From positions 4,238-68,237 of the forward strand of contig DASZRT010000148.1 of assembly GCA_035549075.1 (NCBI GenBank): 64,000 nucleotides of DNA, written 5' to 3'. The notes beneath the pieces are model-generated. The model saw only the letters and a list, made by a program, of their open reading frames with translations, ran no database searches and had not been told where the DNA came from. Source of the stretch: DASZFV01 sp035549075 (GTDB taxonomy: Bacteria > Myxococcota_A > Polyangia > Fen-1088). Of this stretch, positions 33,999-41,867 are shown piece after piece. The first letter of the stretch is position 1. Every line of letters begins with the position of its first letter. The position numbers and the translations under genes are program-made.

Positions 33999-35261
33999 TC
34001 AGAGCGCGCCCACGAAGGCGTCGAGCGCCGCGCGATCATCGTCGCTGAGAGCGGCGTAGCGCGAGACGCTGTCGTTGGCCTCCGAGCCCGTGCCCGCGTG
34101 CGCGCGGATCGCCTCGTCGATCGTCTGCGCGCGCCCGTCGTGCATGAACGACTTGTTGAAGCGCAGGCCGATGAGCGGCGCCGTGCGCCAGTCACGCGCC
34201 GTCGCGTCGCCTTCGATGATGCCGTCGGCGAGCTCGTCGCCGAGATCGTGAAGCAGCAGATCGGTGTAGACGGGCGCGTCGATGCCGGCGAGCGCCGCGA
34301 TCGGATAGTCGGCGCGCGTCTTGAGCGACGGCACGTGGCAGGCCGCGCACTGCGTGTCGGCGAACAGCTGCATGGCGTGCGCGTCGGGCGTCGCGGGGCG
34401 CTTGGGGATCGCCGTGAGGCGCACGTACATCGCGCGCGCGTTCACGCTGTCGATCGTGACGTCGACGCCCGGCTTGAAGTCGTCGGTGAGGCCGTCGGGG
34501 TTCGAGATCTCCGTCGGACGCAGCGGGCTCGTGATGCCCATGTCGCCCTGGAGCGCGTCGGCGGTGAAGTCGTCGACGGCGGCGATGCGCGCCTTGAGAC
34601 CGAAGCGGCCGATGACGGCGTCGCCCGGCTGATGCGAATGAAAACGCGTGTCGGGGTTGGGCTGCGACGCGTACGTCACGCGGTTGGCGTGGCCGTGGAT
34701 GGCGTCGGCGCGCGCGGCCTGCTCGGACTCGACGCGCAGGATCTCGTCGTCGGCGATCGCCTCCATGTAGCCGCGCCCGAGGATGGGCGGCCCGAGGCGC
34801 GTCGTCACCTTGACGTCGCTCATGCCGGCGGGCGGCATCACGGGCGTCTTGCCGCCGCCCGCGACGAGCGGGTGCACGGTGTGCCCGTACGGGAAGGCCG
34901 ACTGATCGGCGAGGGGCGTGACGCCGTCGGCGCCGACGGCGACCATCTTCTGCACGAGGCCAGGGCCGCGCACGCCGTCGGTGTGGCACTGGCCGCAAGA
35001 AGCGCGCGTGTAGAGCGGGCCGAGGCCGTCGTACGGGAACAGCGACAGATCGAAGAGGCCGTCGCCCGTCGTGAACGCCGCGTCCTCGTCGGCGCTGAGG
35101 CCCGAGATCGCGACGTCGAAGCGATCGTTCGCGCCGAACGCGTCGAGCGCCGGGGCGGGAGCGTTGTTCGACGAATCGGCACAAGCGACGAGGCCGACCG
35201 CGAGCGCGAGGGGACCAGCGGCCCGCAACGCGCAATTGAAAATCATTCTCATTCTCATCAT
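33999..35261 (-). CDS. di-haem DUF1111 (thiol-oxidoreductase-like) lipoprotein
   Basis: 420 residues, standard size. Signal ends in VGLVAC. Two haem motifs: ASCGQCH near residue 94 and CAACH near 320, with LGPPILGRGYMEAI, RFGLKA and the C-terminal NKSFMHDGRAQTIDEAI typical of DUF1111 (MauG/cytochrome c peroxidase relatives). It is smaller than the 959-residue homologue at 16620. Four in-frame ATGs (35261, 35258, 35252, 35246) lie at the start and overlap a Fur-like box, so the exact start is uncertain. TATATG (35273-35278) is a plausible -10. Likely oxidises or reduces iron or accepts electrons in the periplasm; inferred from the operon. Confidence 0.86.
   Translation of the reverse strand: MMRMRMIFNCALRAAGPLALAVGLVACADSSNNAPAPALDAFGANDRFDVAISGLSADEDAAFTTGDGLFDLSLFPYDGLGPLYTRASCGQCHTDGVRGPGLVQKMVAVGADGVTPLADQSAFPYGHTVHPLVAGGGKTPVMPPAGMSDVKVTTRLGPPILGRGYMEAIADDEILRVESEQAARADAIHGHANRVTYASQPNPDTRFHSHQPGDAVIGRFGLKARIAAVDDFTADALQGDMGITSPLRPTEISNPDGLTDDFKPGVDVTIDSVNARAMYVRLTAIPKRPATPDAHAMQLFADTQCAACHVPSLKTRADYPIAALAGIDAPVYTDLLLHDLGDELADGIIEGDATARDWRTAPLIGLRFNKSFMHDGRAQTIDEAIRAHAGTGSEANDSVSRYAALSDDDRAALDAFVGAL
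35237..35251. promoter_or_regulatory. second Fur-box-like site, at the DUF1111 start
   Basis: TGAAAAT-C-ATTCTCA matches a 7-1-7 Fur dyad with one mismatched pair, and ATTCTCATTCTCA extends it as a direct half-site. It covers codons 3-8 of the DUF1111 gene, just downstream of TATATG, so iron-loaded Fur could block an internal promoter. Confidence 0.6.
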
Positions 35262-35302
35262 GTGCGCGTCACCATATACTCCAAGGGCTCGATCACCACT
35301 CC

Positions 35303-35671
35303 TCAGTTCGTTCGCGGCGCCTGCGAGGCGACGACGAGGTAGCGCGTGAGATCCTGCAGGTCGTTCGACGACAGCTGCAGGCGGCCCGACATCTCCTTCA
35401 CGAAGCCCGGCCAACGCGCTTCGGGGAACTGATGCGGATCGATGAGGCCGTGGCAGCCCGAGCAGCTCTGCACGTAGCGCTGCTTGCCGCGGTGGAGATC
35501 GTCGACGGTCGTTCCCGGCCACAGGTTGGCGGCGCGAACGGCGTCGGCCGTGCTCGGCTCGGGCAGCGCGCGCGTCGCGCACCCCGCCCCGGCGCCGACG
35601 GCGAGGGCCGTGACGAGCGCGCCGAGGGGCGCGAGGCGTTTGAAGTTGAGAATGATTCTCACTATCGGCAT
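35303..35671 (-). CDS. mono-haem c-type cytochrome lipoprotein, first gene of Fur operon
   Basis: 122 residues. Signal ends GAGAGC (lipobox, Cys31). One haem motif, CSGCHGLIDPHQFP, near residue 70, and Met in FVKEMSGRL as a possible axial ligand; the domain is a short class-I cytochrome. ATG 35671 or GTG 35662 could start it; the latter lies five bases after the expected start of transcription from TATCTT (35674-35679). The perfect Fur palindrome covers the first codons. Forty-one bases separate it from the DUF1111 gene, so one transcript is expected. Confidence 0.8.
   Translation of the reverse strand: MPIVRIILNFKRLAPLGALVTALAVGAGAGCATRALPEPSTADAVRAANLWPGTTVDDLHRGKQRYVQSCSGCHGLIDPHQFPEARWPGFVKEMSGRLQLSSNDLQDLTRYLVVASQAPRTN
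35647..35661. promoter_or_regulatory. perfect 7-1-7 Fur box
   Basis: TGAGAAT-G-ATTCTCA is an exact inverted repeat matching the Fur consensus core (TGANAATNATTNTCA). It overlaps the promoter and start of the first operon gene, the place expected for iron-dependent repression. Confidence 0.8.
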
Positions 35672-35743
35672 CCAAGATACCCGTGGGCCGCGGGCCGCAC
35701 AAGACCTATTTCCGTGCAGTCAACGAGGCGTCAATTCACGCCG

Positions 35744-37108
35744 TCAGTTCACGGGGTAGCCGCGCCAGAGCCACTCGAGCGCCGCCGGCATCGTCTGCCC
35801 GATGACGCCGCCGTCGAAGTGGCCGGCGCCCATCGCGTAGTCGAAGTGGTAGTGGTAGCCGCGCGCCTTGAAGCTGGCCGCCATCCGCTGGCCCGCGAGC
35901 CGGAAGTCGCGGTACGAGGTCGGTCCGCCGCCCGCGCCGCTGTCGTTCTGCGCGGCCTCGATCCACACGCGGATCGGCTTCGCCGTCGCGAGCTTCATGA
36001 CGAGGCCGTTCGGCGTCGTCGCGTCGTAGGGATCATAGTCGTGGTACGACCAGCAGCCGTGCGGGTACAGCGGGTCCTCGGGTGAGGCCTGCCGCACGAA
36101 CGTGCCCGAGAAGATCATGGCGCGCCCGAAGAGCTCGGGGTGCCACCACGCCATCGAGAACGCCGCGGCGCCGCCCGAGCTGCCGCCGAGGGTCGCGCGG
36201 CCCTGCGGGTCGGTCGTGAACGCGAGGTCGATGCCCAGCTGCGACTTCACCTCGGAGACGGCGCGCGGGAGCACCTCGCCGTCGACGAACTCGGCGTACT
36301 TGCCCGATACGGTGTCGTACTCGAGGCCGCGCTCGCTGCCCTCGGCGTCGCCCCCACCATTGTCGACGAACAGCGCGACGATCTTCGGCAGCTTGCCCAT
36401 CGCGATCAGGTTGTCGAGGACGCGCGGCAGGTTGGTCGTGCCGGGAAGAATCGCCGCCGTGCCCGAGTCGGGCGTGTGCGGCGCGTTCGTGCCGAGCCAC
36501 ACGAGGAAGCCGCCGTCCTGCACGGTGATGAACGGCGCGGGCGTGCCGGGCACATACTGCTTGGGCACGTAGACCCAGACGTTGCGCATGTAGGCGCCGT
36601 TGCGGCCGGGATAGATCTTGCTGTCCGACGACTTCATCACGAACGTGATGATGTGACCCTTGGGCGAGCCCATCTCGTTGTTGAGCGCGTCGGCTGGGTG
36701 ACCCATCGGCAGCGTGAAGTCGCCGTCGCCGTCGGTGCCGGGATCGGTGAGGCCGGGCGTTCCGCCGCCGCCCGTGACGCCACCGGCGGCGGCGCCGCCC
36801 GCGCCGCCGACGTTGGTCGCGCCGCCGCTGCCCATCATGCCCCCCGCCCCGCCCGTCGACCCGCCGCTGCCGGTCGTGCCGCCGGTCGCGACGTTGCCGC
36901 CGCCGCCCGACGTGTCACCGCCCGCGCCGGTCGAGCCGCCGTTGCCGATCGTGCCGCCGGTCGCTGGTGAGCCACCGCTCCCCGTGGAGCCGCCGTCGTG
37001 CCCGCCGCCGCCCGCCCCACCGTCCGAAGAAGCTCCCGAGGCGCATGCGCCGAGGAGACCAAGGGCCATGACCGCGGCCAGGCCGCGCGTCGCCGAGCGA
37101 GTGTGCAT
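35744..37108 (-). CDS. linker lipoprotein with enterochelin-esterase-like hydrolase
   Basis: 454 residues. Lipoprotein signal (GLLGACASG), Gly/Thr linker to about residue 115, then an esterase-D/Fes/IroE-type alpha/beta-hydrolase: NVWVYVPKQY, FITVQDGG, ERGLEYDTVSGKYAEFVDGE, LGGSSGGAAAFSMAWWHPELFG (nucleophile Ser in G-S-S-G-G) and a late GAGHFDGG His. Such enzymes cleave ferric-siderophore esters or other esters. It lies 72 bases before the Fur operon on the same strand, but its own upstream shows no Fur box. Start has no Shine-Dalgarno; TATGAT (37117-37122) is eight bases upstream. Confidence 0.78.
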   Translation of the reverse strand: MHTRSATRGLAAVMALGLLGACASGASSDGGAGGGGHDGGSTGSGGSPATGGTIGNGGSTGAGGDTSGGGGNVATGGTTGSGGSTGGAGGMMGSGGATNVGGAGGAAAGGVTGGGGTPGLTDPGTDGDGDFTLPMGHPADALNNEMGSPKGHIITFVMKSSDSKIYPGRNGAYMRNVWVYVPKQYVPGTPAPFITVQDGGFLVWLGTNAPHTPDSGTAAILPGTTNLPRVLDNLIAMGKLPKIVALFVDNGGGDAEGSERGLEYDTVSGKYAEFVDGEVLPRAVSEVKSQLGIDLAFTTDPQGRATLGGSSGGAAAFSMAWWHPELFGRAMIFSGTFVRQASPEDPLYPHGCWSYHDYDPYDATTPNGLVMKLATAKPIRVWIEAAQNDSGAGGGPTSYRDFRLAGQRMAASFKARGYHYHFDYAMGAGHFDGGVIGQTMPAALEWLWRGYPVN

Positions 37109-37181
37109 CGGCGACGATCATAGGGGGCGTGTTTACACGGGCGCTGCATCGTCGGCTGAACGAATGCGCGAGCCGTTTGGA

Positions 37182-38489
37182 TCACTCGCCGACGGGTACC
37201 AGCTGGAACGGATACGACACCGACGTGAAGCCGCCGCCCGTCGGTGCCGGGTAGTCCCAGCGTTTCGTCGCCGCCACGATGCAGCTCTCGACGGCGGGCG
37301 CGCCGAGCGACGAGCTGTCGAGCGCCGCGGCGACGACGCGTCCCGTGGCCGCGATCATGAACTTCACGACGACGCGACCCGCGAGCGTCGGCGTGCGCGC
37401 GAGCGCGTCGGAGTAGCAGGTGCGCACTTCGTTGAGGTGCGCGCGCACGACGCGACGGACGAGCTCCTTGTCGAGGCCGCCCCGCACGCTCGCACAGCAA
37501 CCGATCACGTCCGGTGTGGATGCGACGCGCTTCGGGAGCGCGCCGAGGCGACCCAGACGCGAGGCGCTGCCGCCGCCCTTGATGCCCGTCTCGAGACCAA
37601 TCACGCCGCCGATCGTGCGGCGGCCCGTGTCGGCGCCGTGCTCGCCCGTGCCGTGCCCCATGAGCCCGCCCGCGGCGAAGAGGTCGTCGCCGCCGCCGCG
37701 CAGATTCTCGAGGACGTTTTCCGTGTCGGGGCCGAGCGCGGCGCCAGCGTCGAAAATGCGCGCGACCTCGGCCGAGCGCGTCTGCCCGAGGATCGCGAGG
37801 ATGCCCGCGGCGCGAACCGCCTCGACGGCAGCGGCGGCCGTGTGCGCACGAGGTGTGCTTCTCGATGCACGATTCGGCGCCGCCCGGGACTGCGGCGGCG
37901 CGCCTTCTCGAGCGTCGACGCGCGCCGGACCATTCGCGCTGGCCGAGCCCAGCGACGGCGGCGGCACGGGCGGCACGACGCGAACGGCGTCGAAGCGCGC
38001 GTCGCGCGCGAGCGTGTCGAGCGACAGCGCGCGCGGATCGGACGGCACGGCGCGCAAGATCGCGACGAACGCGAGCAGCGCGACGCCGACGCCCACCGTG
38101 CTCGCGACGTGCGCGCGCGACGTGCGCGTGAACCAAGGCCGCGGCAACGCGGGCGCGACCTCGGCCTCGCGCACGTCGAACAAGACCTCGCCGCACGGGA
38201 TGCGCACGCCGTAGGCCGACCACGCGACGGCCGCGCGCATCGCCGGCGACAGGTGCAGCGCGAAGCCGCTGCCCGTCGTCGTCACGAGCTCGTGGTTGTC
38301 GTTCGCGGGCGCGTCGGGCGGCAGGAACGCGGGATCGACGGGCGCGTCGGCGCGGCGTGCGGCGCCGATCGTGAACGCGCGCGACGCCCGCGCGCGCAGC
38401 AACCGCGCGGCGACGACGCGCCCGCGAAAGCGCGCCTCGACGAACACGGCGCGGGCATCTCGAAACCGGGACTCGGGGTGCGACAGCAT
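37182..38489 (-). CDS. AgmX/PglI-type TonB-like protein
   Basis: 435 residues. Residues 1-115 form a cytoplasmic domain, then one transmembrane helix (VASTVGVGVALLAFVAIL), a Pro/Ala-rich periplasmic stretch, a Gly-rich section, and a C-terminal TonB-like AgmX/PglI domain: GLDKELVRRVVRAHLNEVRTCYSDAL, then VVVKFMIAATGRV and a closing W-containing strand. AgmX/PglI proteins take part in gliding motility and envelope energy coupling in Myxococcus. No ExbB/ExbD partner is adjacent. GAGGAGG lies six bases before the ATG. A link to the iron operon is possible but not shown. Confidence 0.82.
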   Translation of the reverse strand: MLSHPESRFRDARAVFVEARFRGRVVAARLLRARASRAFTIGAARRADAPVDPAFLPPDAPANDNHELVTTTGSGFALHLSPAMRAAVAWSAYGVRIPCGEVLFDVREAEVAPALPRPWFTRTSRAHVASTVGVGVALLAFVAILRAVPSDPRALSLDTLARDARFDAVRVVPPVPPPSLGSASANGPARVDAREGAPPQSRAAPNRASRSTPRAHTAAAAVEAVRAAGILAILGQTRSAEVARIFDAGAALGPDTENVLENLRGGGDDLFAAGGLMGHGTGEHGADTGRRTIGGVIGLETGIKGGGSASRLGRLGALPKRVASTPDVIGCCASVRGGLDKELVRRVVRAHLNEVRTCYSDALARTPTLAGRVVVKFMIAATGRVVAAALDSSSLGAPAVESCIVAATKRWDYPAPTGGGFTSVSYPFQLVPVGE

Positions 38490-38566
38490 GCGGGGCCTCC
38501 TCGTTCGAGGGACAGCGCCCGCGCGCGCGAGGTTCCGAGAACTTCACGCACCGTCAGGTGTCGTGA

Positions 38567-39541
38567 TCAGTCTATTTCTATGCCGGCGATGATGCAGTTG
38601 TCGGCGACGCGCACGAACGACATCGCGTACTGCCCCGACCCGTCCGCCGCGAGCACGAACGATTCGGCGATGGCGATGTTCTTGCCGCCCGCCTTCGTGA
38701 AGATGTCGTAGTTCGACAGCACCACCGTGCCGTTGATCGTGACGTTGCAGACGCGCGCGCCCGTGCCCGACGTCGCCGTCGTCGGCGGGAAGTACGTCTC
38801 GGCGAAGTGCAGCCGAACGGTGTGCATCGTGTTCGGCTTGTAGCCGGGAATCGTGTACGTGAAGTTCGTCCCGGTGCGCGCCGTTTGATACACGACCTGA
38901 GGCGCCGGGTTCGTGACCTTGCTGGTGTCGATCGTGTTGGCGTGGTTGATGACTTGACCGGGCATGGGCGCAAAGTCCGCGTCGATCGCCCAAGCACCCG
39001 TCGCCACCGTCGCGCCCGAGTCGAGCTTGATGCTCGGGCCCCCGCCGATGGTGCTGCCGCCGCTGCCGCCCGACCCACCGCTGCCACCCGTCGGCGTCCC
39101 GCCCGTGCCGCCCGTCGCGGGCTTGCCGCCGGAGCCGCCGCTGCCGCCGGACGGCGTCCCGCCCGAACCGCCCGAGCCACCCGACGGCGTCCCGCCGGTC
39201 CCACCCGTCGCGGGCGTGCCGCCCGTTCCGCCGGTCGCCGGCGTTCCTCCGGTGCCGCCGGTCGCCGGCGTTCCACCGGTGCCGCCCGTCGCGGCCGTTC
39301 CGCCGGTTCCGCCCGACGTGTCCCCCCCTGTGCCGCCGGTCGAGCCGATGTCGCCGCCCGTGCCGCCCGTGTCTCCGCCCGTTCCGGCCGGCGTCGTCGT
39401 GCCGCCCGTGCCCGGGTCGCCCCCGCTGCCCGGCTGGCCTCCCGAGCTCTGGCTGCCGCGTTGGCCTTTGATGGACTCAGGCCCTCCGCATGCGACGAGC
39501 ATCACGGAAAAAGCCAATGCGAAGACGGTCGTCGGCCTCAT
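38567..39541 (-). CDS. linker lipoprotein with malectin-like domain
   Basis: 324 residues. Lipoprotein signal (FSVMLVACGG), a long linker of GTGGTPATG nine-residue units, then a malectin-like carbohydrate-binding domain: SIKLDSGATVATGAWAID, VVYQTARTGTNFTYTIPGYKP, MHTVRLHFAETYF, VTINGTVVLSNYDIFTKAGG, and the end FVRVADNCIIAGIEID. Malectin-type domains bind oligosaccharides. ATG 39541 is chosen with AAGGA about 12 bases upstream. The linker DNA (about 39080-39310) is a 27-bp-type minisatellite. Ninety bases separate it from the divergent EF-hand gene. Confidence 0.8.
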   Translation of the reverse strand: MRPTTVFALAFSVMLVACGGPESIKGQRGSQSSGGQPGSGGDPGTGGTTTPAGTGGDTGGTGGDIGSTGGTGGDTSGGTGGTAATGGTGGTPATGGTGGTPATGGTGGTPATGGTGGTPSGGSGGSGGTPSGGSGGSGGKPATGGTGGTPTGGSGGSGGSGGSTIGGGPSIKLDSGATVATGAWAIDADFAPMPGQVINHANTIDTSKVTNPAPQVVYQTARTGTNFTYTIPGYKPNTMHTVRLHFAETYFPPTTATSGTGARVCNVTINGTVVLSNYDIFTKAGGKNIAIAESFVLAADGSGQYAMSFVRVADNCIIAGIEID

Positions 39542-39632
39542 GGGGGTCGTCCTTCCTGCCAGACTCCACCTGACGTCGGGGGGCGATGGGGTCGGCTGGT
39601 GCCGCAGTGCTCTTTCAGTATAAGACGTTCCC

Positions 39633-41849
39633 ATGACAAGGGACACGTGGACGTTTTTCCGGGCCGGCGGGTTCGACCAGGTCAAGCTGACCTCAGGGGC
39701 GGACCTCATGCGCCTCGGCGAGCTCGACCAGAAGCTCTGGGTCGCCCTCGCCTGCCCCACGAACGGCCTCGAGCTCGACCCGCGCACGCTGGCGCTCATC
39801 GACCTCGACAAGGACGGCCGCGTCCGCGCGCCCGAGCTCATCGCCGCGGCCCAGTTCGCGGGCCGGAACCTCAAGAACGCCGACGATCTGCTCAAAGCTT
39901 CGTCGCCCCTCCCGCTGTCGGCCATCAACGACGCGACCGACGAGGGCAAGACCTTGGCGGCTGCCGCGCGCCGCATCCTCACGAGCCTCGGCAAGGCCGA
40001 AGCCAAAGAGATCTCGATCGAGGACGTCGCCGACCCTTCGCACGTGTTCGCGGGCAGCGCCTTCAACGGCGACGGCGTCATCACGGCCCTGTCGACGCCC
40101 GACGAAGGGCTCAAGACGACGCTGGGCGAGATCGTCGCGTGCCTCGGCGGCGAGGCCGACCGCTCGGGCGAGGTCGGCGTCACCGTCGACAGGATCGACG
40201 CGTTCTTCGCCGAGGCGACCGCGTTCGCCGAGTGGCACGCCAAGGGCGAAGCCGACGCCGCCACCGTGTTCCCCGCCGGCGCCGACGGCACGCCCGCCGC
40301 CGTGGCGGCCATCAACGCCATCCGCGCCAAGGTCGACGACTTCTTCGCGCGTTGCCGCGTCGTCGCCTACGACCCGCGCGCGCTCGCGGCCGTCAACCGC
40401 AAGGAAGAGGAGTACCTCGACATCGCGGCGCAGGACCTGACCATCACCGCCGACGAGGTCGCGGGCTTCCCGCTGGCCGCCGTCGCCGCGGGCCGCGCGC
40501 TGCCGCTCGACGGCACGGTGAACCCGGCGCACGAGGCCAAGGTCGCGGCGCTGCGAGACGCCGCCATCGCGCCGCTGCTCGGCGCGCGCGGGCAGCTGTC
40601 GGCGGACGATTGGCGCGCGCTGCTCGCCAAGATCGCGCCCTATGAAGCCTGGCTCGCCGCGAAGGCGGGCCCGCGCGTCGAGCCGCTGGGCCTGGCGCGC
40701 GTGCGCGCCATCCTCGCGTCGAAGGCCAAGGAAGAGCTCACGGCGCTCGTCTCCCGCGACAAGGCCGTCGAAGCGGAAGCCGCGAGCATCGAGAACGTCG
40801 AGCGCCTCGTGCGCTACCACCGCGACCTCGCGCTGCTGTGCACGAACTTCGTGAACTTCGCCGACTTCTACGCCGGCCACCAGGCGATCTTCCAGGCCGG
40901 CACGCTCTACCTCGACCAGCGCTCGTGCAAGCTCGTGCTCAAGGTCGCCGACGCCGGCAAGCACGCGGCCATGGCGGGCCTCGCGGGCTCGTACCTCGCC
41001 TACCTCGACTGCACGCGCAAGGGCAGCGCCGAGAAGATGACGATCGTGGCGGCCTTCACGGCGGGCGACAGCGAGAACTTGATGGTCGGCCGCAACGGCC
41101 TCTTCTACGACCGCCAGGGGCAGGACTGGGACGCGACGATCACGAAGATCATCGACAACCCCATCAGCATCCGCCAGGCGTTTTGGTCGCCGTACAAGAA
41201 GTTCGTGCGCATGCTCGAGGAGCAGGTCGCGAAGCGCGCGGCCGCGGGTGACGCGGCCTCGAACGACATGTTGAACGCGACGGCGACGACGACGGCGCAC
41301 GTCGGCGCCGCCAAGCCGCCCGAGACGAAGAAGATCGACGTCGGCACGGTCGCGGCGTTGGGCGTCGCCGTGGGCGCGATTGGCACGTTCATCACGACGC
41401 TGATCGGCTACGGCACGGGGCTGTTCAACCTCGGGCCGCTCGCCGTCGCGGGCGCGATCGTGGGCCTCATGCTGCTCATCTCGCTGCCGTCGGTCGTCAT
41501 GGCGGCCCTCAAGCTGCGCAAGCGCAACCTGGGTCCGATCCTCGACGCCAACGGCTGGGCCGTGAACGCCAAGGCGAAGCTGAACATCCCGTTCGGCGCG
41601 ACGCTCACGGGCGTCGCCAAGCTGCCGCCCGGCTCGCGGCGCGACCTGCGCGACCCGTACGCCGAGAAGGGCTTCCCGTGGAAGAGGATTGTCTTCCTCG
41701 CGCTCGTCGTGTTCCTCGGCTACCGATGGTTCAAGGGCAGCTTCGACAGGCTGCTGCCGGAAGGCGCCCGCTCGTCGACGATCTTCGGCGCGCACGAAGC
41801 GTCCAACGCGACGACAGCGACCACCACGACGACGACGCCGGCGAAGTAA
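39633..41849 (+). CDS. large membrane protein with EF-hand, unknown function
   Basis: 738 residues. Mostly cytoplasmic, soluble-looking N-terminal 550 residues, with a textbook EF-hand calcium loop DLDKDGRVRAPE near residue 57-68 and a weaker FNGDGVITALS near 148. Three transmembrane helices follow in the last 150 residues (VAALGVAVGAIGTFITTLI, LAVAGAIVGLMLLISLPSVV, IVFLALVVFLGYRWF). I do not recognise the family; no signal peptide is present. Calcium-dependent membrane function is an inference. No Shine-Dalgarno; TATAAG (39619-39624) lies eight bases before ATG 39633, consistent with a leaderless message. The Thr-rich tail is disordered. Confidence 0.7.
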   Translation: MTRDTWTFFRAGGFDQVKLTSGADLMRLGELDQKLWVALACPTNGLELDPRTLALIDLDKDGRVRAPELIAAAQFAGRNLKNADDLLKASSPLPLSAINDATDEGKTLAAAARRILTSLGKAEAKEISIEDVADPSHVFAGSAFNGDGVITALSTPDEGLKTTLGEIVACLGGEADRSGEVGVTVDRIDAFFAEATAFAEWHAKGEADAATVFPAGADGTPAAVAAINAIRAKVDDFFARCRVVAYDPRALAAVNRKEEEYLDIAAQDLTITADEVAGFPLAAVAAGRALPLDGTVNPAHEAKVAALRDAAIAPLLGARGQLSADDWRALLAKIAPYEAWLAAKAGPRVEPLGLARVRAILASKAKEELTALVSRDKAVEAEAASIENVERLVRYHRDLALLCTNFVNFADFYAGHQAIFQAGTLYLDQRSCKLVLKVADAGKHAAMAGLAGSYLAYLDCTRKGSAEKMTIVAAFTAGDSENLMVGRNGLFYDRQGQDWDATITKIIDNPISIRQAFWSPYKKFVRMLEEQVAKRAAAGDAASNDMLNATATTTAHVGAAKPPETKKIDVGTVAALGVAVGAIGTFITTLIGYGTGLFNLGPLAVAGAIVGLMLLISLPSVVMAALKLRKRNLGPILDANGWAVNAKAKLNIPFGATLTGVAKLPPGSRRDLRDPYAEKGFPWKRIVFLALVVFLGYRWFKGSFDRLLPEGARSSTIFGAHEASNATTATTTTTTPAK

Positions 41850-41867
41850 GGAACGCGCGCGCGACCG

